Part shown: piece by piece, positions 35,553 to 44,203 of the stretch | How positions within the stretch are numbered: the stretch's first letter is position 1 | Layout of the letters: the number at the start of each line of letters is the position of its first letter | Assembly: GCA_002325245.1 (NCBI GenBank) | Contig: DCRR01000014.1 | Location: forward strand, 10,351 to 74,350 | Direction of reading: 5' to 3' | DNA from: Microbacteriaceae bacterium UBA1487 | GTDB lineage: Bacteria > Actinomycetota > Actinomycetes > Actinomycetales > Microbacteriaceae | DNA: 64,000 bases | Notes under the pieces: generated by a model | What the model saw: the letters and a program-made list of their open reading frames with translations, nothing else | Databases searched by the model: none | Told to the model about the DNA's origin: nothing | Position numbers and translations under genes: made by a program

Positions 35553-37586
35553 TTACTCCTTGTGGCCGTTGGTGCCGTTCGGCAGCGACTTCTGGATCTG
35601 CACGAGGAACTCGGTGTTCGACTGCGTCTCCTTGAGCTTGCCCAGCACCACCTCGAGCTGCTGCTGCAGTTCGAGACCGGCGAGCGCGCGGCGCAGACGC
35701 CACGTGATCTTGACCTCTTCGGCCGAGAGCAGCTCCTCCTCGCGGCGGGTGCTCGACGCGTAGATGTCGACGGCCGGGAAGATGCGCTTGTCGGCGAGCT
35801 GGCGCGAGAGACGCAGCTCCATGTTGCCGGTGCCCTTGAACTCCTCGAAGATGACCTCGTCCATCTTGGATCCGGTCTCGACGAGCGCCGTGGCGAGGAT
35901 GGTCAGCGAGCCGCCGCCCTCGATGTTGCGCGCGGCGCCGAAGAAGCGCTTCGGCGGGTAGAGCGCGCTGGCGTCGACACCACCGGAGAGGATGCGGCCC
36001 GAGGCGGGTGCGGCCAGGTTGTAGGCGCGGCCGAGTCGCGTGATCGAGTCGAGCAGCACGACCACGTCGTTGCCGAGCTCCACGAGGCGCTTGGCGCGCT
36101 CGATGGCGAGCTCAGCGACGGTGGTGTGGTCCTCCGCGGGGCGATCGAAGGTCGAGGCGATGACCTCGCCCTTGACCGAGCGCTGCATGTCGGTGACCTC
36201 TTCGGGGCGCTCGTCGACGAGCACGACCATGATGTGCACCTCGGGGTTGTTCACCGCGATGGCCTTGGCGATCGCCTGCAGGATCAGCGTCTTGCCGGCC
36301 TTCGGCGGCGCGACGATGAGGCCGCGCTGGCCCTTGCCGATCGGGGCGATCAGGTCGATGATCCGCGTCGAGAGCTTCTCGGGGGCGGTCTCGAGGCGCA
36401 GGCGCTCGTTCGGGTAGATCGGCGTCAGCTTGCCGAACTCGACGCGGTCACCCGCGGAGTCGACGGTGAGGCCGTTGATCGAGTCGATCTTGACGATCGC
36501 GTTGTACTTCTGGCGTCCGCCCTGCTGGTCGCCCTCGCGCGGCTGGCGGATGGCGCCGACGACCGCGTCGCCCTTGCGCAGGTTGTACTTCTTGACCTGG
36601 CCGAGCGAGACGTACACGTCGTTCGGGCCGGGCAGGTAGCCCGTGGTGCGCACGAAGGCGTAGTTGTCGAGCACGTCGAGGATGCCGGCGACGGGGATGA
36701 GCACGTCGTCATCGCTGATCTCCGGCTCGTCGATGTCGTTCTGGCCGCCGCGTCCGCGCTTGCGGTCACGGTAGCGGCCCCGACCACGGCCTTCGCCGTC
36801 GGCCTGCGCGCCGCCCTGGTTGCTCTGGTCGTTCTGGCCGCCCTGCTGGCCGCGCTTGCCGCCCTCGTTCGAGTCGCCGCCGTCGGACGCGTTGTCGCCG
36901 CCCTGTCGGTTGCCGCCCGAGCGGTTGCGGCCCCGGCCGCGGCCGCGGTTCGACGAACCGCTGTCGCCGTTGTCGGCGGACTCGGTCGCGCCCGACTCCT
37001 TCTCGCCGCTGGCGGTGGCGGGCTTCGTCTCGTCCGCCGTGGCGGCGTCGGCGGACTGCTTGGCGGCAGCCGACTTCGAGGAGGCGCGGCGGGCGCCGTT
37101 CTTCTCGGCGCTGCCGTAGGTCTTCTCCGGAAGGAGCTTCTCGAGCTCGACACCGAGCTCGGCGGCCGCGACGTGACCGCCGGTGGCGCGCACCGGCTCG
37201 GTCGAGGCCTTCGGGGCCAGTTCGGCGGCGAGGCTGGCGGCCTCGGCGCTCGAGGCGGAGGCGCGACGCGAGCCGCGACGCGCGGGCGCGGCCTTGGCTG
37301 CGGGCGCCTCAGCCGGCGCTTCGGCGGCCGGAGCTTCGGCGGCCGGTGCGGCGTCGCTCGGCTCGGCGGCCGGAGCGGCCCCGTCGGCGGCGGGCGCGGG
37401 AGCGCCGTTCTGGGCGGCGGTGCCGTCCTGGTTGTCAGCGAGGATGTCCACGAGTTCTCCCTTTCGGAGCTTGGCCGCACCGGTGATCCCCCGTTCGGCC
37501 GCGAGAGCCTGGAGTTCGGGGAGGCGCTTGAGCGCGAGCTCAGCGCGGGCATCCGCGGCAGGGGCGGAGGCGTTGACGTCAGTCAC
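35553..37586 (-). CDS. rho: Transcription termination factor Rho
   Basis: 677 residues, far longer than E. coli Rho (419). Rho N-terminal helix-extended domain (~20-56), then a ~230-residue insertion rich in Ala, Glu, Arg and Gly, with RG and NRSGG-type repeats, as in Micrococcus and other actinobacterial Rho. The RNA-binding cold-shock domain follows (LIPVAGILDVLDNYAFVRT), then the ATPase with APPKAGKTLILQ and EVHIMVVLVDERPEEVTDM. The insert probably binds structured GC-rich RNA. GTG start; see the leader region. Confidence 0.97.
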   Translation of the reverse strand: MTDVNASAPAADARAELALKRLPELQALAAERGITGAAKLRKGELVDILADNQDGTAAQNGAPAPAADGAAPAAEPSDAAPAAEAPAAEAPAEAPAAKAAPARRGSRRASASSAEAASLAAELAPKASTEPVRATGGHVAAAELGVELEKLLPEKTYGSAEKNGARRASSKSAAAKQSADAATADETKPATASGEKESGATESADNGDSGSSNRGRGRGRNRSGGNRQGGDNASDGGDSNEGGKRGQQGGQNDQSNQGGAQADGEGRGRGRYRDRKRGRGGQNDIDEPEISDDDVLIPVAGILDVLDNYAFVRTTGYLPGPNDVYVSLGQVKKYNLRKGDAVVGAIRQPREGDQQGGRQKYNAIVKIDSINGLTVDSAGDRVEFGKLTPIYPNERLRLETAPEKLSTRIIDLIAPIGKGQRGLIVAPPKAGKTLILQAIAKAIAVNNPEVHIMVVLVDERPEEVTDMQRSVKGEVIASTFDRPAEDHTTVAELAIERAKRLVELGNDVVVLLDSITRLGRAYNLAAPASGRILSGGVDASALYPPKRFFGAARNIEGGGSLTILATALVETGSKMDEVIFEEFKGTGNMELRLSRQLADKRIFPAVDIYASSTRREEELLSAEEVKITWRLRRALAGLELQQQLEVVLGKLKETQSNTEFLVQIQKSLPNGTNGHKE

Positions 37587-37627
37587 AGTGCAGGGTTCCT
37601 TTCGGCCCGGGCACAGAACATCCCGGG
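37583..37627 (-). other. rho leader: hairpin and 12-codon upstream ORF
   Basis: On the minus strand CCCGGG, ten bases, CCCGGG can fold 20 bases before rho. Inside the loop an ATG at 37621 opens a 12-codon frame (MFCARAERNPAL) whose TGA overlaps the rho GTG (GTGA). The pairing of a hairpin and a coupled mini-ORF could regulate rho translation, but it may be chance. Confidence 0.25.
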
Positions 37628-37732
37628 GTTCAGCGCCGTCGGCTGCGGAGTCGGGTGCACGAGTAATGCGGAAACCGCGGTCGGCGAGTGCCGGTGAGAT
37701 CGCACCCTGTCGCGGGTTCGCGTCGCTGAGCT

Positions 37733-38686
37733 CTAGGCCACAGCTTCGATCGGGTGCGTGACCACTGTAGCACCACGGAAGTCGACCGCGAGAACCAGGC
37801 TGTCCCAGGTCGTCGTGGCGTTCTTCTCGATGAGCTCCGTGGCCAGCAGCCGCTGCCCGGGGTCGCTCCCGAGCACGAGGATCGACGGGCCCGCACCGGA
37901 GACGACCGCCGCGAGGCCTTCGGCACGCAGCATGCGGATGAGCGCATCCGTCTCCGGCATGGCGCTCGCCCGGTAGCTCTGGTGCAGCTTGTCCTCGGTG
38001 GCCTCGAGCAGCAGCTCGGGGCTCTGGATGAGCGCCGCGATCAGCAGCGCCGAACGGGACACGTTGAAGATCGCGTCCTCGTGCGGAACCGAGACGGGCT
38101 GCAGGCTGCGCGCGAGCGCCGTCGACATCGTCGTCTCGTTCGGGACCGCCACCAGCGGCGAGACGCCGCGATGCACGATGAGCTTCTTGTGCCGCGGACC
38201 CTCCGGGGTCATCCAGGCGATCGTCAGACCGCCGAACAGCGCCGGTGCGACATTGTCGGGGTGTCCTTCCAGTTCGGTTGCCAGGGCCAGCAGCTCCTGC
38301 GAATCGAACTCGACAACGCCCTCGAGCAGTCCCTTGGCCGCCATGATCCCCGAGACGATCGCCGCGCCGCTCGAGCCCATTCCCCGCCCGTGCGGGATCG
38401 CGTTGCGCGCCACGAGGTCGAGTCCGGGCAGCTCCTGGCCGACCGCGGCGAAGGCGTGCGCGATCGAACGGACGACGAGGTTCGACTCGTCGGTCGGGAC
38501 CTCCCCCGCGCCGACGCCCTCGACGCGCACCCGCGCGCCGGGTTCGGCGCTCGCGGTGACCTCGAGCTCGTCGTACACCGAGAGGGCGAGTCCCAGGGTG
38601 TCGAAGCCCGGTCCGAGGTTCGCGGTCGTCGCCGGAACCTTGACCGTGACGGTGCGCCCGACGAGCGAGGCCGGGGCCCCGGTCAC
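37733..38686 (-). CDS. thrB: Homoserine kinase
   Basis: 317 residues from the GTG in the GTGA overlap with thrC. GHMP-kinase motifs: VPATTANLGPGFDTLGL, the ATP loop HGRGMGSSGAAIVSG, and VVSGAGPSILVL. It phosphorylates L-homoserine for threonine synthesis. It is followed by a 146-base gap before rho. Confidence 0.96.
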   Translation of the reverse strand: MTGAPASLVGRTVTVKVPATTANLGPGFDTLGLALSVYDELEVTASAEPGARVRVEGVGAGEVPTDESNLVVRSIAHAFAAVGQELPGLDLVARNAIPHGRGMGSSGAAIVSGIMAAKGLLEGVVEFDSQELLALATELEGHPDNVAPALFGGLTIAWMTPEGPRHKKLIVHRGVSPLVAVPNETTMSTALARSLQPVSVPHEDAIFNVSRSALLIAALIQSPELLLEATEDKLHQSYRASAMPETDALIRMLRAEGLAAVVSGAGPSILVLGSDPGQRLLATELIEKNATTTWDSLVLAVDFRGATVVTHPIEAVA

Positions 38687-39777
38687 GATGACGCCGAATC
38701 GGTGGACTTCTTGGCCAGCCCGAGCACGTCGGCGATGCTCGCGGTGTCGACCGGCACGCTCGTCGGCTGGATCTCGGCGCCGTCCGGCGTGCGCAGGGCC
38801 CACTGCGGGTCCTTGAGGCCGTGTCCGGTGACCGTCAGCACGACGGTGGCGTCCTTCGGAACGGCGCCGGCGGCGGCGCGCTCCAGGAGGCCCGCGACGC
38901 TGATCGCCGAGGCGGGCTCGACGAAGACGCCGACTTCGGCGGACAGGATGCGGTGGGCCTCGAGGATCGTGTCATCGTCGATCGCGCCGAAGTATCCGTT
39001 CGTCAGGTCGCGCGCCTCGAGCGCCAGCTCCCAGGAGGCCGGGTTGCCGATGCGGATCGCGCTCGCGATGGTCTCGGGGTGCTTGACGACCTCGCCGCGC
39101 ACGATCGGGGCGCTGCCGGCGGCCTGGAATCCGAACATCCGCGGAAGCTTCGTCGCAGCACCGCGCTCGACGTCTTCGCGGTAGCCGCGGGTGTACGCGG
39201 TGTAGTTGCCGGCGTTGCCGACCGGGATGAAGTGGAAGTCGGGAGCGTCGCCGAGCACCTCGACGACCTCGAACGCGGCCGTCTTCTGGCCCTCGATGCG
39301 GTCGTTGTTGACCGAGTTCACGAGGTGCACCGGGTAGTTGGCGGCCAGCTCGCGCGCGATGTCGAGGCAGTCGTCGAAGTTGCCCTGCACCTGCAGCAGC
39401 TCGGCGCCGTGCGCGATCGCCTGGGCGAGCTTGCCCATCGCGATCTTGCCCTCGGGCACCAGCACGGCGGCGGTGATGCCCGCGTGCGTCGCGAACGCCG
39501 CGGCCGAGGCCGACGTGTTGCCCGTCGAGGCGCAGATGACGGCCTTCGCGCCGTGCTCGACGGCCTTGGACACCGCCATGGTCATGCCGCGGTCCTTGAA
39601 CGACCCGGTCGGGTTCATGCCCTCGAACTTGACCCAGACGCGGGCGCCGGTGCGCGCCGACAGCGCGGGCGCCGGGATCAGCGGGGTCCCGCCCTCACCG
39701 AGCGTGATGATGGGCGTCGCGTCCGTCACATCAAGACGATCGCGGTACTCGTGCAGCACTCCGCGCCACTGTGCCAT
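38683..39777 (-). CDS. thrC: Threonine synthase
   Basis: 364 residues, short class. PLP Lys in NPTGSFKDRGMTMA, phosphate loop STGNTSASAAAFA, and IPVGNAGNYTAY. It converts O-phosphohomoserine to threonine. Four bases separate it from hom. Confidence 0.97.
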   Translation of the reverse strand: MAQWRGVLHEYRDRLDVTDATPIITLGEGGTPLIPAPALSARTGARVWVKFEGMNPTGSFKDRGMTMAVSKAVEHGAKAVICASTGNTSASAAAFATHAGITAAVLVPEGKIAMGKLAQAIAHGAELLQVQGNFDDCLDIARELAANYPVHLVNSVNNDRIEGQKTAAFEVVEVLGDAPDFHFIPVGNAGNYTAYTRGYREDVERGAATKLPRMFGFQAAGSAPIVRGEVVKHPETIASAIRIGNPASWELALEARDLTNGYFGAIDDDTILEAHRILSAEVGVFVEPASAISVAGLLERAAAGAVPKDATVVLTVTGHGLKDPQWALRTPDGAEIQPTSVPVDTASIADVLGLAKKSTDSASS

Positions 39778-39781
39778 GTCT

Positions 39782-41125
39782 TTACAGTCCCTCTACTCGC
39801 AGAACGCTCGTCACCTCGGCGACGACCTCGCTCGCCTCCAAGGCGGCGACGGTGTCGGCCAGAGCGGCCTCGGTGGCCTCGTGCGTCCCGATGACCAGGG
39901 TAGCGGTCGGCGCCGGGGCCGCCTCGCCAGCCTCCTGGCCGTGCTCGGGCTCGGTCGCGACCGACTGCTGCACGGCCTCGACCGAGACCTCGTGCGTGCT
40001 GAACACTGTCGCGATCTCGGCGAGCACGCCCGGGCGGTCGAGCACCTCGAGCGTGATCTGGTAGCGGGTCGTCACGCTGGCGATCGGCAGCACGGCCAGG
40101 TTCGCGTGCGTCGACTCGGCCACCCCGGGGCCGCCGATGACGTGGCGACGGGCCGCCGAGACGACGTCGCCGAGCACGGCGGAGGCAGTCTGGATGCCGC
40201 CGGCGCCCGCGCCGTAGAACATCAGGCTGCCCGCGGCCTCGGCCTCGAGGAACACCGCGTTGTTGGCGCCGTGCACCGCCGCGAGCGGATGCGTCGCGGG
40301 GATGAGCGCGGGGTGCACGCGGGCACTCACGCCCTCGACCCCGGTCTCGGGGTCGACGAGCCGCTCGCACACGGCGAGCAGCTTCACGACGAAGCCGGCC
40401 TTCTTGGCGGCGACCACCTGGTCGCGCGTGACGCCGAGGATGCCCTCGCGGTGCACGGCATCGAGCGGGACGGTGGTGTGGAACGCGAGGCTGGCGAGAA
40501 TCGCGGCCTTCTGCGCCGCGTCGTAGCCCTCGACGTCCGCCGTCGGGTCGGCCTCCGCGTAGCCGAGCTCCTGCGCGGTGGTGAGCGCCTCTTCGAGGCT
40601 CGACCCCTCGGTGTCCATGCGATCGAGGATGTAGTTGGTGGTGCCGTTGACGATGCCGAGGATGCGGTGCACGCGGTCGCCTGCGAGGCTGTCGCGCAGC
40701 GGACGGATGATCGGGATCGCTCCCCCGACCGCGGCCTCGTAGTAGAGCTGGGCGCCGACCTGGCTGGCCAGCTCGAACAGCTCCGGGCCGTGAGTGGCCA
40801 AGAGCGCCTTGTTGGCGGTGATGACGTCCGCTCCGGAGGTGAGCGCGAGCGTCAGGTACTCCCGCGCCGGCTCGAGCCCGCCGATCAGCTCGACGACGAT
40901 GTCGGCTCCGAGGATGAGCGAGTGCGCATCGGTGGTCAGCAGGTGACGCGGGATCTCGATGTCGCGCGGCGCGTCCAGGTCGCGCACGGCGACCCCGACC
41001 AGCTCGAGGCCGGCGCCGACGCGGGCCGCGAGCTCGTCGCCGTGCTCGAGCAGGAGACTCGCGACCTGGGAGCCGACCGAGCCGGCGCCGAGGAGGGCGA
41101 TTCGAAGGTTGCGATATTCCATCAT
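39782..41125 (-). CDS. hom: Homoserine dehydrogenase
   Basis: 447 residues. NAD(P)-binding LLGAGSVGSQVASLL, catalytic region with GIVNGTTNYILDRM and AYAEADPTADVEGYDAAQK, and a C-terminal ACT domain (~360-440), which suggests threonine feedback inhibition as in Corynebacterium. The ATG lies in an ATGA overlap with lysA; a second ATG three bases on is possible. Confidence 0.97.
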   Translation of the reverse strand: MMEYRNLRIALLGAGSVGSQVASLLLEHGDELAARVGAGLELVGVAVRDLDAPRDIEIPRHLLTTDAHSLILGADIVVELIGGLEPAREYLTLALTSGADVITANKALLATHGPELFELASQVGAQLYYEAAVGGAIPIIRPLRDSLAGDRVHRILGIVNGTTNYILDRMDTEGSSLEEALTTAQELGYAEADPTADVEGYDAAQKAAILASLAFHTTVPLDAVHREGILGVTRDQVVAAKKAGFVVKLLAVCERLVDPETGVEGVSARVHPALIPATHPLAAVHGANNAVFLEAEAAGSLMFYGAGAGGIQTASAVLGDVVSAARRHVIGGPGVAESTHANLAVLPIASVTTRYQITLEVLDRPGVLAEIATVFSTHEVSVEAVQQSVATEPEHGQEAGEAAPAPTATLVIGTHEATEAALADTVAALEASEVVAEVTSVLRVEGL

Positions 41126-42540
41126 GCGCGGGCTGCTCCCTGGGGTTGCGCGCCGAGATCACGGCGGAGAAGGTCGTCCTCGGTCTCGCGACGCACGAGC
41201 AGGCGCGCACGCCCGTCGCGCACCGCGACGACCGCGGGTCGGGTGAGGTAGTTGTAGTTGCTGGCGAGTGAGAAGCAGTAGGCGCCGGTCGCGGGGACGG
41301 CGAGCAGGTCCTGCGGCGCGACATCGCCGGGCAGGTAGTCCGCGCGCACGACGATGTCGCCGGACTCGCAGTGCTTGCCGGCGACGCGCACCAGGGCGGG
41401 CTCCGCCGAGGAGACGCGATTCGCGATCCGCACCGTGTAATCGGCCTCGTAGAGCGCGGGTCGCGCGTTGTCGCTCATTCCGCCGTCGACGCTCACGTAG
41501 AGACGCGTCGCGCTCCCGCCGTCGTCGAGGGTCACCTCGACGGGCTTCGTGGTGCCGACCTCGTAGAGCGTGACGCCGGGGGTGCCGATGATGGCGCGGC
41601 CGGGCTCGATGGCGAGTCCGGGAACGGGGATGCCGAGCGCGGAGCACTCCGTCTCGATGACGCGCGCGAAGTCGGTCGCGATCTCGTCGATCGGGGTCAG
41701 CCGGTCGACGCTCGTGTAGGCGATGCCGAAGCCGCCGCCGAGGTTGAGCTCGGGGACCGGGCCCGCCTTCAGCAGTTCGGCGTGCACCGCCAGAAGCCGC
41801 CGGGCCGCCTCGGCGAAGCCGTCCGACTCGAAGATCTGCGAGCCGATGTGCGAGTGGAGGCCGAGGAAGTCCAGGCTCTCGTGCTGGCGGATGCGCGCGA
41901 CCGTCTCGAGCGCCTCGGCGAGCGGGATGCCGAACTTCTGGTCTTCGCGCGCGGTCGCGAGGTACTCGTGCGTCGAGGCGTGCACGCCCGAGTTGATGCG
42001 CAGCCGCACCGGCTGCACGCGCCCGGCGGCCCGCGCGGCCGCGGCGACCCGGTCGATCTCGATCAGGCTGTCGACGACGATCGTGCCGACGCCGACCGCC
42101 ACGGCGCGGTCGATCTCGGCGATGCTCTTGTTGTTGCCGTGGAACCCGAGTTCGGACGGGTCCGTTCCCGCGGCGAGCGCGACGGCGAGTTCCCCGCCGC
42201 TGGCGACGTCGAGCCGCAGGCCCGCCTCGGTCATCCACCGCGCGATCTCGGTCGAGAGGAATGCCTTGCCCGCGTAGTACACATGCACGTCGGCACCGAG
42301 CGGCGCGAACGCGGCCGTGAACGCGGCGCGAACATGCGCCGCGCGGGTGCGCGCGTCCTGCTCGTCGAAGACGTAGAGCGGAGTGCCGAACTCCTCCGCG
42401 AGCGCGACGGCGCTCACCCCGGCGATTCGAAGCGCACCTGCCTCACCGCGGTCGGCGTGGGCGGGCCAGACCGCGGGAGCGAGCGCGTTGGCATCGACCG
42501 GTGGGCTGAGCCACTCGGGTGCCAGCGGATTTGAAGTCAC
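41122..42540 (-). CDS. lysA: Diaminopimelate decarboxylase
   Basis: 472 residues from the GTG at 42540 (VTSNPLAPEW), which has GAGG seven bases upstream; a GTG at 42552 is also open. PLP Lys in YYAGKAFLS, and the GxGGFG-like NLGGGFGIAY. The final CESGDIVV and AYCFSLASNYNY blocks are typical. It makes lysine from meso-DAP. lysA-hom-thrC-thrB form one translationally coupled aspartate-family unit. Confidence 0.96.
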   Translation of the reverse strand: MTSNPLAPEWLSPPVDANALAPAVWPAHADRGEAGALRIAGVSAVALAEEFGTPLYVFDEQDARTRAAHVRAAFTAAFAPLGADVHVYYAGKAFLSTEIARWMTEAGLRLDVASGGELAVALAAGTDPSELGFHGNNKSIAEIDRAVAVGVGTIVVDSLIEIDRVAAAARAAGRVQPVRLRINSGVHASTHEYLATAREDQKFGIPLAEALETVARIRQHESLDFLGLHSHIGSQIFESDGFAEAARRLLAVHAELLKAGPVPELNLGGGFGIAYTSVDRLTPIDEIATDFARVIETECSALGIPVPGLAIEPGRAIIGTPGVTLYEVGTTKPVEVTLDDGGSATRLYVSVDGGMSDNARPALYEADYTVRIANRVSSAEPALVRVAGKHCESGDIVVRADYLPGDVAPQDLLAVPATGAYCFSLASNYNYLTRPAVVAVRDGRARLLVRRETEDDLLRRDLGAQPQGAARA

Positions 42541-42674
42541 AACCTGCCTCACGAGGACGTCGGAACGAAGGGTGAGGCGAGCGAACCCGGATTGGTCCCT
42601 GAAGCCGCCACACAGTCTACCGGGGTGCGGGCCGGGCTCGAATCTTCCCGCCGAGATCGGGCGGGCACGACGAA

Positions 42675-42680
42675 TAGGGT
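42675..42680 (+). promoter_or_regulatory. -10 box of the YbaK-like gene, leaderless type
   Basis: TAGGGT, six bases, ATG. It supports the ATG at 42687 rather than the GTG three bases earlier. Confidence 0.45.
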
Positions 42681-42686
42681 GGTGTG

Positions 42687-43403
42687 ATGGCCACCACCAG
42701 CCCCGCGATCACGGCGCTTCGGGGTGCCGGTGTCGTCTTCCGCGTCATGCCCACCGCCGATGCTCACGGCGAGGAGCCCACCGAGCAGACGCAGGGTCTG
42801 ATCAAGCCGTTCCGTCCGGTCGCCTGCTGCGCGGTGCACCGCGCGGAGCTCCCACCGGTGTTCGTGGTGCTGTCACCGGAGCGCACGATTTCCCGGCGCA
42901 AGGTCGCCGATGCCGTCGAGGGCACCATCACGTCGATCAGATCGCGGGGGCCCCTCAGCGTCGCGACGCAGTTGGGGACCAGGCGCCCCCGCGGGGAGCC
43001 GTCGCGGGTCATCGTGGATGCGACCCTGGCCCAGGCGTCCCGTCACCTCATGTTCCCCAGTGGCGCCACGGACGAGACGATCGTCGTCACGGCGGCGGGC
43101 CTGATCGAGGGCTTCGACGCGCATGTCTGGGATGTGAGCGACGTCCCCGTGTGGGAGCGCGTCGAGCCCTACTTCGCGGTCACGGCCGATGGACTCAGAT
43201 CGCTCGAGGCCGACAAGGAGCACTTCCACGTGGGCCGCGGTGAGATCTACTTCCCCGAGGTTCGCCAGATCGTGAGCATCGGTGCCACGGACGAGTACCT
43301 GGAGTGCTTCGACCGAGCGATCGCGGCAGCCAAGCGACATCATCCGAAGCCGTCAGCCTCCGAGCACGCGGCAGCGCACTTCGCCTTCCTCAAGGAGCAC
43401 TAG
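42687..43403 (+). CDS. Divergent YbaK/EbsC-like protein
   Basis: 238 residues, no signal peptide or membrane segment. Residues ~5-140 follow the order of a YbaK/ProX tRNA-deacylase fold: ITALRGAGVVFRVM, a Lys in GLIKPFRPVAC at the place of the usual catalytic IVKT, VFVVLSPERTISRRKVADAV, then VIVDATLAQ. The glycine loop is poorly conserved. The ~95-residue C-terminal part (GRGEIYFPEVRQIVSIG) is not recognised. It could trans-edit mischarged tRNA or have lost catalysis. It is convergent with the DUF2993 pair (CTAG shared stop). Confidence 0.7.
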   Translation: MATTSPAITALRGAGVVFRVMPTADAHGEEPTEQTQGLIKPFRPVACCAVHRAELPPVFVVLSPERTISRRKVADAVEGTITSIRSRGPLSVATQLGTRRPRGEPSRVIVDATLAQASRHLMFPSGATDETIVVTAAGLIEGFDAHVWDVSDVPVWERVEPYFAVTADGLRSLEADKEHFHVGRGEIYFPEVRQIVSIGATDEYLECFDRAIAAAKRHHPKPSASEHAAAHFAFLKEH

Positions 43404-44203
43404 AAGTCGCAAGTGCCCAGCTCGCGCAGGGCGGCCTCGCTGAAGATCCGCCGGTCCGCGCCGATCACGATGACGAGTTCTTCCTCTACAACGCTCACGC
43501 TTTCGACGGTCAGCGCCGCGGGAAGCCAGCGTGCGATGCACAGCTCTTGAGGCTGCAGGAGCGAGTCGACGAGCGGCCCGAAGCGGGCGCTCAAGTCCGC
43601 CGCGCTCGTCCGCGAGCCGTTCACGTCGACCGTCGTCGGCGCAAAGCCGACCCGCCCATCGCGCGCGAAGGGCTCGATCCCCACACCCAGCGAGAACTCG
43701 ATCCCGAGCAGGTCGATACCGGTGCCCAGCTGGATGAGCCCGTCCTCGAGCTCCACACTGCTCACCGCGGACAGGCTCAGCAGGCTCGCGACCTGACGCA
43801 CGGAGTCCTCGTGCACGACGAAGGCGATCTCGACGTGGTCGATCGGGTCGGTGACGTCGAACGGATCGTTCAGGTCGACGGGGATCCCGACGACGTCGAC
43901 CTGCACATCGCCGCTGAGGTCGCCGAGGCGGACGTTGTCGACCCCGGCAGAGACGCCGTCCAGTTTCCCGGTGAGCACCTGCGCCAGCACCGAGACCCCG
44001 GCGATCTCAACCTCGACCGCTTGGTCGCTGTCGAGACTCAGCACCTCCTCGACCTTCGAGACCGCCAGTTCAGCGACCTGACCGCGCACCCAGTTGTCGA
44101 GCCAGAAGAAGCCTCCGACGAGGATCGCCAGTGCCGCGAGCACGCTCCAGACGACGCCGTGCCGGCGCGAGCCGGCGCCGGTCTCACTCGTTTCCGTTGT
44201 CAC
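43400..44203 (-). CDS. DUF2993 (LmeA-like) phospholipid-binding protein, copy 2
   Basis: 267 residues. Short cytoplasmic N-terminus, one membrane helix (~17-35), then an outer domain with the DUF2993 pattern (VRGQVAELAVSKVEEVL, DGVSAGVDNVRLGDLSG, PTTVDVNGSR). The family includes mycobacterial LmeA, which helps lipomannan elongation. The GTG start overlaps the upstream paralogue by 20 bases, with GGGGGA as ribosome site. Confidence 0.85.
   Translation of the reverse strand: MTTETSETGAGSRRHGVVWSVLAALAILVGGFFWLDNWVRGQVAELAVSKVEEVLSLDSDQAVEVEIAGVSVLAQVLTGKLDGVSAGVDNVRLGDLSGDVQVDVVGIPVDLNDPFDVTDPIDHVEIAFVVHEDSVRQVASLLSLSAVSSVELEDGLIQLGTGIDLLGIEFSLGVGIEPFARDGRVGFAPTTVDVNGSRTSAADLSARFGPLVDSLLQPQELCIARWLPAALTVESVSVVEEELVIVIGADRRIFSEAALRELGTCDF

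Noticed and set aside
36740..37400. Repeat array or recombination site within rho
   Set aside because: The repetitive GC-rich sequence is the RG/NRSGG low-complexity insert of actinobacterial Rho, in frame throughout.
34419..37697. 1092-codon plus-strand open frame
   Set aside because: Antisense to prfA and rho; low-complexity translation.
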